Shown here one piece after another: positions 1-5,175 of a stretch of 6,138 bases of DNA. How positions within the stretch are numbered: the stretch's first letter is position 1; each line of letters starts with the position of its first letter. Both the position numbers and the translations under genes were made by a program. The stretch lies in assembly GCA_021789795.1 (NCBI GenBank), contig JAJYJA010000145.1, positions 1 to 6,138 on the forward strand, in the 5' to 3' direction. The notes under the pieces were generated by a model. That model did not search any database and had not been told where the DNA came from. It saw only the letters and a program-made list of their open reading frames with translations. This DNA is from Deltaproteobacteria bacterium (GTDB lineage: Bacteria; Desulfobacterota; Desulfobulbia; Desulfobulbales; VMSU01).

Positions 1-893
1 GTCTCCAGCATCACCTTGTCGCCGTCGATCCAGCCGTTGGCGGCGGCGGCCTTGATCATCGCGTACTCGCCGCTGACGTGGTAGGCGGCGATGGGGTGGT
101 CGAACTCGGCCCGCAGCTTGCTGATGATGTCGAGATAGGCCACCGCCGGCTTGACCATCAGGATGTCCGCCCCCTCCTCCACATCCATTGCCGCCTCGCG
201 GAAGGCCTCACGCTCGTTGGCCGGGTCCATCTGGTAGCCCTTGCGGTCGCCAAACTGAGGGGCGCCGTCCGCCGCCTCCCTAAAGGGCCCGTAGAAGGCG
301 GAGGCGTACTTGACGCTGTAGGCCATGATCGGCAGGTGGCTAAAGTTGTTCTCGTCTAAGGTGGCCCGAATCTCCGCCACCCGGCCGTCCATCATGTCCG
401 AGGGGGCCACCATGTCCGCCCCGGCCTCGGCGTGGGAGAGGGCGGTCTTGGCCAGGAGCTCCAGGGTGGCGTCGTTGTCCACCTGGTGGTTCGCGATCAC
501 CCCGCAGTGGCCGTGGTCGGTGTATTCGCAGAGGCAGACATCGGTCACCAGCAACAGTTCCGGCACCTTGTTCTTTAACTCCCGCACCGCCTGCTGGACG
601 ATGCCGTTCTTGATGTAGGCCCCGCTGCCGGTGGCGTCCTTGGACTCCGGCAGGCCGAAGAGGATGACGCTTCCCACCCCCAGCCGCAGGCAGTCCTTGG
701 CCTCCTTGACCAGTTGATCGACCGAGAGCCTGAACACCCCCGGCATGGAGGCGACCTCCTCCCGCACCCCCTTGCCCGGCTTGACGAACAGGGGATAGAT
801 GAACTGGGAGGGGTGCAGCCTGGTCTCGCGGACCAGGGAACGGAAACGCTTGTTTTGACGCAACCTGCGGGGGCGATAGTCTGGGAATATCAT
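1..893 (-). CDS. hemB: Delta-aminolevulinic acid dehydratase (porphobilinogen synthase), 3' end cut by window
   Basis: This cytoplasmic enzyme condenses two 5-aminolevulinate molecules to porphobilinogen, the first common step of tetrapyrrole synthesis. I translated the minus strand from the ATG at 893; 297 codons are visible and the frame runs off the left edge, so only about 30 residues of a usual ~325 are missing. The N-terminus (MIFPDYRPRRLRQNKRFR) is typical of the family. The zinc site DVCLCEYTDHGHC has Cys120, Cys122 and Cys130, the same numbering as E. coli. The Schiff-base lysines are Lys195 (YSVKYAS) and Lys248 (MVKPA), and substrate-binding arginines are at 205 and 217. Glu233 (FREAA) matches the E. 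coli allosteric magnesium ligand, so this is a Zn/Mg-type enzyme rather than the cysteine-free Mg-only type. It lies 43 nt downstream of the response regulator without a visible terminator and is probably co-transcribed. Its start is supported by an AGGAG ribosome binding site. Confidence 0.97.
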   Translation of the reverse strand, partial: MIFPDYRPRRLRQNKRFRSLVRETRLHPSQFIYPLFVKPGKGVREEVASMPGVFRLSVDQLVKEAKDCLRLGVGSVILFGLPESKDATGSGAYIKNGIVQQAVRELKNKVPELLLVTDVCLCEYTDHGHCGVIANHQVDNDATLELLAKTALSHAEAGADMVAPSDMMDGRVAEIRATLDENNFSHLPIMAYSVKYASAFYGPFREAADGAPQFGDRKGYQMDPANEREAFREAAMDVEEGADILMVKPAVAYLDIISKLRAEFDHPIAAYHVSGEYAMIKAAAANGWIDGDKVMLE

Positions 894-936
894 TGGGTTT
901 CTCCTGTGTGTAAGGGTTTGATGGACGGTATGTTAG
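894..936 (-). other. Short intergenic spacer between ntrX-like gene and hemB
   Basis: These 43 nt are clearly more AT-rich than the flanking genes and hold the hemB ribosome binding site. I see no hairpin followed by a T-run, hence no intrinsic terminator. There is no convincing -35/-10 pair and no -24/-12 GG...GC pattern. The AT-richness leaves room for a weak internal promoter, but nothing I can read proves it. Read-through from the upstream genes is the simplest interpretation. Confidence 0.6.
901..905 (-). promoter_or_regulatory. Ribosome binding site of hemB
   Basis: On the minus strand AGGAG lies 7 nt before the ATG at 893. This is a strong Shine-Dalgarno match and fixes the hemB start, which also gives the expected family N-terminus. 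Confidence 0.85.
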
Positions 937-2316
937 TTATGATTCGTTATCCCCGATGGCCCGGATCTTCCGGTGCAGGTGGCTGCGCTCCATGCCGATC
1001 TGCTCGGCGGTCTTGGTGATGTTGCCGTTGTGCTCCCGCACCTTGGCGAGCAGGAACTGGCGTTCGAACTCCCGTCTGGCGTCCCTGAAGTTCAGGGCGA
1101 AGAGTCCGGGAGCAAGCGCCCCCTCCCCCGCCGCCAGCTCCTGGGGCTCGGCAGCCCCCAGCCCCAGGAGCTGGCAGACGAAGCCCTCCTCAACCTCGGG
1201 GCCCGGGGCCAGGATCAAGGCCCGCTCGATGAAGTTCCTGAGTTCCCGGACGTTGCCCGGCCAGTGATGCCGGGCCATAGCCGCCAGGGCCGCCGGGGAG
1301 AACCCCTTGGCGCACAGGCCCTTGCCGGCGTATTCCCGGCCGAAATCCGCCACCAGGGCCGGCAGGTCGTCAAGCCTCTCCTTGAGCGGCGGCATGGTGA
1401 TGGGCACCACGTTTAGGCGCCAGTAGAGGTCGGCCCGGAAGTTGCCCACCTCAATCTCCCGCTTAAGGTCCTTGTTGGTGGCGGCCAGCACCCGCACGTC
1501 CACCGAGATGGTCTTGGAGCCGCCCACCCGCTCGAACTTTTGCTCCTGGAGGATGCGCAGGATCTTGGCCTGGGTCTTCAAACTCATGTCGGCGATCTCG
1601 TCCAGAAACAGGGTGCTGCCGTCCGCCAGGTCGAATTTGCCGCGCCTGCCGCTCACCGCCCCGGTGAAGGAGCCCTTCTCGTGCCCGAACAGCTCGCTTT
1701 CGATCAGCTCCTCGGGGATGGCGGCGCAGTTGACCTCGATCATCGGCTTGCCCCGGCGCTCCGACTGACGGTGAATGGCCTGGGCCGCCAGCTCCTTGCC
1801 GGTGCCATGCTCGCCCAAGATCAACACCCAGGCGTTGGTGGGCGCCACCTTGGCGATCGTCTCCTTGACCGCCGTGATGGCCGGCGAGGCGCCGGTGATC
1901 TCCGGCTTGCTGGCCACCTCCGCCTTCTGGCGCAGGATGAGGTTCTCCCGCTCCACCTGGGCCAGGTGGAGGGCGTTTCTGATCGACAGCACGATCTTGT
2001 CGTAGCCGGGCGGCTTCTCCAGGAAGTCGTAGGCCCCCATCTTGGTGGCCTGCACCGCGGTGTCGATGGTGCCGTGGCCGGAGATCATGATCACCGGCAG
2101 GTGGGGGCTTACCTCCTTTACCCGACGCAGGGTCTCAAGGCCGTCGATGCCCGGCAGCCACACGTCCAGCAGCACCAGGTCCACCCGTTCCTGTTCGAGC
2201 AGCCGCAGGGCCTCCTCGCCGGAGCCCGCCCCCACGGCCTCGTAGCCCTCGTCCTGAATGATGCCGGCCAGCGAATCGACGATGCTTATCTCGTCGTCAA
2301 CGATGAGTATCTTCAT
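937..2316 (-). CDS. ntrX: NtrX-type sigma54-dependent response regulator
   Basis: A 459-residue cytoplasmic transcription activator, the expected partner of the adjacent NtrY-like kinase. The receiver domain (1-~115) has Asp8/Asp9, phosphoacceptor Asp51, Ser79 and Lys101. The AAA+ sigma54-interaction domain (~138-370) has Walker A GEHGTGKE (168-175), sigma54-contact loop GSFTGA (215-220), Walker B FLDE (237-240), arginine-finger region FRADLYWRLNV (293-303) and HWPGNVREL (351-359). After a variable Ala/Gly/Pro linker (~381-405), a Fis-type HTH (~430-455) ends in MERSHLHRKIRAIG, which resembles NtrX closely. I chose the ATG at 2316 because it opens the canonical MKILIVDDE and has AGGGA 7 nt upstream. 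A GTG at 2331 would add five residues and overlap the kinase stop (GTGA). The activator loop has Ser in place of the usual first Ala. The linker DNA contains a perfect 16-bp inverted repeat. The regulon cannot be read from this window, and the symbol is by family resemblance. Confidence 0.92.
   Translation of the reverse strand: MKILIVDDEISIVDSLAGIIQDEGYEAVGAGSGEEALRLLEQERVDLVLLDVWLPGIDGLETLRRVKEVSPHLPVIMISGHGTIDTAVQATKMGAYDFLEKPPGYDKIVLSIRNALHLAQVERENLILRQKAEVASKPEITGASPAITAVKETIAKVAPTNAWVLILGEHGTGKELAAQAIHRQSERRGKPMIEVNCAAIPEELIESELFGHEKGSFTGAVSGRRGKFDLADGSTLFLDEIADMSLKTQAKILRILQEQKFERVGGSKTISVDVRVLAATNKDLKREIEVGNFRADLYWRLNVVPITMPPLKERLDDLPALVADFGREYAGKGLCAKGFSPAALAAMARHHWPGNVRELRNFIERALILAPGPEVEEGFVCQLLGLGAAEPQELAAGEGALAPGLFALNFRDARREFERQFLLAKVREHNGNITKTAEQIGMERSHLHRKIRAIGDNES
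1133..1175 (-). repeat. Perfect 16-bp inverted repeat inside the ntrX linker
   Basis: Arms 1133-1148 and 1160-1175 are exact reverse complements, separated by an 11-nt spacer (1149-1159). I checked all sixteen pairs; most are G-C. The repeat falls on codons ~381-395 of the regulator (CQLLGLGAAEPQELA), in the poorly conserved linker between the AAA+ domain and the HTH. In mRNA it would form a very stable hairpin. A G-rich stretch follows it on the coding strand (complement of 1119-1133), not a U-run, so it is not a standard intrinsic terminator. Confidence 0.85.
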
Positions 2317-2323
2317 GGCGTGG

Positions 2324-2329
2324 TCCCTC
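2324..2329 (-). promoter_or_regulatory. Ribosome binding site deciding the ntrX start
   Basis: On the minus strand GAGGGA sits 7 nt before the ATG at 2316 and overlaps the TGA stop of the kinase gene (2330-2328). This favours the ATG over the GTG at 2331 and suggests that ribosomes finishing the kinase re-initiate on the regulator. Confidence 0.65.
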
Positions 2330-4544
2330 ACCCGGCGGCAAGCAGCGGCAACTCGACGATGAACCGGGCCCCGCGGGGCTGGTTGTCCTTGATCCGGACA
2401 TAGCCGCCGTGGTCGGCGACCACGGTGCTGACAATGGCCAGCCCTAGGCCGGTGCCGGTCTTCTTGGTGGAGAAGTAGGGTTCAAACAGGCGGAGCTTGT
2501 CCGGGTCGCTGACCCCAGGGCCATCGTCCCGCACCTCCAGGATCACCAGGCCCTCCTGGGGCTGGACGGATAGGTCCACCTCCACCCGGCCCCGGCCCGC
2601 TACCGCCGCCACCGCGTTGTCCAGGAGGTTGACCACCACCCGCCGCATCTGTTCCTGGTCAAAATAAAACGCCGGCACCCCCTGGTCAATCAAAACCAAG
2701 CCGATCTCCCTATGCGCCTCCTGATAGAGCACCACCACCTCGGAGACCAGCGCCCCCAGGTGACCCAGGGTCTTCTTCACCGCCGGCATCCGGGCGAAGC
2801 TCGAAAATTCGGCCACCAGATGCTTCAACTCGTCCACCTGTTTGATGATGGTGGCGGTGCACTGGTCGAAGACCTCGCCCTCGGCGGCCAGCAGCTTAAG
2901 GTAACGCTTCCTCAGGCGCTGGGCCGAAAGCTGGATGGGGGTGAGGGGATTCTTCACCTCGTGGGCGATGCGGCGGGCCACCTCCCGCCAGGCGGCCATG
3001 CGCTGGATCTTCTCGATCTCGGTTAAGTTGTCGAAGACGATGACCATGCCGATCACCCGTCCCTCCTCGTCCTCCAGCCGGGTGAAGTTGACCCTAAGCG
3101 ACAGGGTCTCGTGGTTGACCGTGATCTTAAGTGCCCGCTGGATCGAGGGCCGGCCCGACTCGGCCAGCTCGACGAAAAAGTTCTCCAGGATGGAGAGGTG
3201 GTTTAACCGCAGGATGGACTTGTAGCCCTTGTTGATAATCTCCGCCCCCTTGAGCTTGAGCAGCTCCTCGGCGAAGCGGTTGATGGTCAGCACCCGGCCC
3301 TGGGCGTCCAGGGAGATGACCCCGGCGGTGACGTTTTGCAAGATGATCTCCGTGTAGCGACGCCGTTTTTCGGCCTCCTGATGCGCCTGTTGCAGCCGCT
3401 GGTGCGCCTCCTCCACCTGGCCCTTGCTGGCCAAGAGATCACGGGTCATGCGGTTGAAGGAATCGACCAGCGAGCCCATCTCGTCGGAGGAATCCTGTTC
3501 CAGCTCGAAGTCCAGCTCGCCGTCCGCCACCCTTTTCAAGCCCTGAGACAGCTTGGCCATGGGCCGGGTGAGCCCACCCGCGACGTAGAAACCAAACCAG
3601 ATGGCGCTGAAGATGATGAGCAGGGTGATGATTAACAGCATCACCAGGAGGCTGGTCTTGATCGGCTGCTTCAGGAGCAGAAGCTGACGGTAGCCCTGGG
3701 CGCCCTTGGAAACCAGCTCCAGCCGCTCCAGCCGCTCCTTGGGCACCAAAAGGCCGGTCATCAGCACATAGGGCCCGTGGCCGCGGGCAAAGGGGATCAG
3801 GGCCAGGATCAGCTCTCCGTCCGCCAGCGACAGGGAGCTGGTGAGCCCGCGCTCGCCGTTGCCCGCCCGGCGCAACAGGTCGGGTGGCGGCTGGGGGAAG
3901 ACCCCGCCCGTGGGCCCCAGTTCGAGCAGGGGCTGACGCTCCGGGCCGTAGATGGCGAGCAGCCGCAGGTTAAGACCGGTCATCAGGCCCCGCAGCCTGG
4001 CCTGCTCGCCCTTAAAATCCGCCTCGCCGCCCGGCCCCAGGCTGGAGGCGATCAGTTCCCCCTCCCGCCTCGCCCGGTCGAGGTTCTCCCGGTACACCTC
4101 CTGGGCCAGGGAGAGGGAGGTTTCCAGCGAGGCATCGACATGGCTGTTGAACCAGTAGTCCATGCTGCTGGAGACGAATTGCAGGGCGATCACGAACAGC
4201 AGGGTGGTGGGGATGAGCGACAGGGAGACGAAGGAGATGACCAGCTTGGTGCGCAGGGTGGCCCCCACCATCTGCCGCCGCCGGTCGAAGACCAGCTCCA
4301 CCAGGGCGCGCATGGTGAGGAAGACCATGAGCAGCAACAGGATGACGTTGACGTTGATCAGGGCAAAGACCAGGACGTTGCCGCTGACCGGAAAGGGCAC
4401 CGCCCCCAGTTGGAACACCCGGTTTTCAAGCCAGGTCAGGACCAGAAAGAGCCCCAGGCAGAAGGCCACGATCCGCCGGTGCCGGCGGCGGCGCTCTTGG
4501 CGCTTGCGTTCTAGCTCTGGCTGCGATTCTGGCGGCGTGGTCAT
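2328..4544 (-). CDS. ntrY: NtrY-type membrane sensor histidine kinase
   Basis: A 738-residue inner-membrane kinase. An Arg-rich cytoplasmic N-terminus (12-24) is followed by hydrophobic segments at ~25-40, 57-78 and 101-123, an extracytoplasmic domain (~124-297), a fourth span (~298-322), HAMP (~323-372, with GLTRPM), a coiled coil (~372-396) and PAS (~398-510). HisKA has phospho-accepting His528 in AHEVKNPLTPIQLSAQRLRKRY, a strong NtrY signature. HATPase has an N-box (Asn639, Asn643), DDGPGV (673-678), FEPYFSTKK (687-695) and GTGLGLAI (697-704). All catalytic motifs are intact. I chose the ATG at 4544, 7 nt after the DUF4390 stop. A TTG at 4610 would add 22 residues but has no ribosome binding site and overlaps the upstream gene. 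The chosen start has only GAGG placed 2 nt away, so translation probably depends on coupling. In other bacteria NtrYX affects nitrogen metabolism, respiration and envelope traits; the stimulus here is unknown. Confidence 0.93.
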   Translation of the reverse strand: MTTPPESQPELERKRQERRRRHRRIVAFCLGLFLVLTWLENRVFQLGAVPFPVSGNVLVFALINVNVILLLLMVFLTMRALVELVFDRRRQMVGATLRTKLVISFVSLSLIPTTLLFVIALQFVSSSMDYWFNSHVDASLETSLSLAQEVYRENLDRARREGELIASSLGPGGEADFKGEQARLRGLMTGLNLRLLAIYGPERQPLLELGPTGGVFPQPPPDLLRRAGNGERGLTSSLSLADGELILALIPFARGHGPYVLMTGLLVPKERLERLELVSKGAQGYRQLLLLKQPIKTSLLVMLLIITLLIIFSAIWFGFYVAGGLTRPMAKLSQGLKRVADGELDFELEQDSSDEMGSLVDSFNRMTRDLLASKGQVEEAHQRLQQAHQEAEKRRRYTEIILQNVTAGVISLDAQGRVLTINRFAEELLKLKGAEIINKGYKSILRLNHLSILENFFVELAESGRPSIQRALKITVNHETLSLRVNFTRLEDEEGRVIGMVIVFDNLTEIEKIQRMAAWREVARRIAHEVKNPLTPIQLSAQRLRKRYLKLLAAEGEVFDQCTATIIKQVDELKHLVAEFSSFARMPAVKKTLGHLGALVSEVVVLYQEAHREIGLVLIDQGVPAFYFDQEQMRRVVVNLLDNAVAAVAGRGRVEVDLSVQPQEGLVILEVRDDGPGVSDPDKLRLFEPYFSTKKTGTGLGLAIVSTVVADHGGYVRIKDNQPRGARFIVELPLLAAG

Positions 4545-4551
4545 GGCCTCA

Positions 4552-5175
4552 TCAGAACCTAAAGCGCGTCTCCCGCCAATCGGTCGTGACCTTGTCCAGG
4601 CCGCCGCCAAAGGGGAGCAGGAAGTGCAAGAACGAGGGCTCGGCCTCCTGGGCCAGGGTGGCCCGCACCTTAAGGACGTACTGCCGGTCGGGCAGGAGCC
4701 GGGCCAGGGGCAGGACGCTCACCCCGTTTAACTCCGCCAGCCTGGCTCTCGCCTGGTCGAAGTCGGCGGTCTCGGTCTCCTGGCCGGTCTCGGGGAGTTG
4801 CAGGCGATACTCCTGCTTCAAGGTATCGTAACGCAGGCCGTGCCTAACCTGGCCCTGGTAGATCTCCTTGTCCATCCAGCCCTCCCGCACCAGCTTGACC
4901 ACGATATCGAAGCACAAGGACACCGGCAGCCCGCTCTTGATGCCGCCCACCATCTCCGGGGTAAAGATGTCGGCCACCCGCAGGAAGAGCAACAGCTCCC
5001 GGCTGGAGTTGGTGACCACGAGGTCGCGCACCTCCGGCTCGCCGGCCCTGGCCCCCGCCGGGCAGAGCAGCAGCAGCGCCGTCAGCAGCGCCGCCCACCA
5101 CCGTCGCCGGGCGGAGGCGAGGCCCAAACTGGCCGCCCGGGCCGGGTCCGTCTCTCGCGCCCTGGCCGGCCTCAA
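4552..5175 (-). CDS. Exported DUF4390-family protein of unknown function
   Basis: A 207-residue protein whose segment from about 47 to 170 (VRDLVVTNSSRELLLFLRV, then LPVSLCFDIVVKL, then LRYDTLKQEYRL) resembles DUF4390 (PF14334). This is recognition from memory; no molecular function is known to me. A Sec signal peptide is visible: basic RRRWW at 23-27, a Leu/Ala-rich core at 28-38 and a likely cleavage after Ala44 (AGARA|GE), giving a mature periplasmic protein of ~163 residues rich in predicted beta strands. LLLLC is not a good lipobox. The start is TTG at 5175, overlapping the hflX TGA by four bases, chosen because GGAGG lies 6 nt upstream; no in-frame ATG precedes the signal core. A TTG at 5127 is a weaker alternative without a binding site. 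As I recall, DUF4390 genes also precede NtrYX pairs in betaproteobacteria, which suggests an accessory role to the kinase, perhaps at its periplasmic domain (inference). Confidence 0.82.
   Translation of the reverse strand: MRPARARETDPARAASLGLASARRRWWAALLTALLLLCPAGARAGEPEVRDLVVTNSSRELLLFLRVADIFTPEMVGGIKSGLPVSLCFDIVVKLVREGWMDKEIYQGQVRHGLRYDTLKQEYRLQLPETGQETETADFDQARARLAELNGVSVLPLARLLPDRQYVLKVRATLAQEAEPSFLHFLLPFGGGLDKVTTDWRETRFRF

Noticed and set aside
78..618. Two overlapping plus-strand frames over hemB
   Set aside because: They are antisense to highly conserved HemB active-site sequence and show no domain or signal of their own.
819..837. 7-bp hairpin early in hemB
   Set aside because: It is short, inside conserved VRETR codons and away from the ribosome binding site, so unlikely to control initiation.
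894..960. Possible promoter in the AT-rich ntrX-hemB junction
   Set aside because: TAACAT could pass as a weak -10, but I find no matching -35 and no sigma54 -24/-12 pattern.
961..973. 5-bp stem, 3-nt loop palindrome near the 3' end of ntrX
   Set aside because: The stem is short with no following T-run on the coding strand, and it encodes conserved HTH residues RKIR; not a terminator.
1540..2403. Plus-strand open frame of 287 codons
   Set aside because: It lies antisense to the well-supported regulator and kinase genes, and its translation is rich in Gly/Leu/His/Gln/Asp with no family resemblance. In GC-rich DNA such antisense frames are expected.
2407..2425. 8-bp inverted repeat with a 3-nt loop in the kinase 3' region
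   Set aside because: It arises from GTGGTC-GCC-GACCAC codons for the conserved VVADHGG segment; codon choice explains it.
3717..3742. 9-bp tandem repeat in the kinase gene
   Set aside because: It encodes the repeated LERLEL pattern of a helix preceding the fourth membrane span; protein structure accounts for it.
3777..4514. Plus-strand open frame of 245 codons with a Gln/Asp/Glu-rich end
   Set aside because: It is antisense to the kinase gene. The Gln/His/Asp-rich composition is the mirror of Leu/Val/Arg codons in the membrane and basic segments.
5063..5100. Low-complexity CAG/CGC repeats
   Set aside because: They are the Leu/Ala codons of the signal-peptide core of the DUF4390 protein.
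4844..5101. Minus-strand 85-codon frame within the DUF4390 gene
   Set aside because: It is a Gly/Ala/Arg-rich out-of-frame shadow of the DUF4390 gene, which has a signal peptide and a ribosome binding site.
5088..5112. Possible twin-arginine signal (RRRWW) in the DUF4390 protein
   Set aside because: The motif lacks the usual S/T-R-R-x-F-L-K context and the core is strongly hydrophobic, which fits Sec export better.
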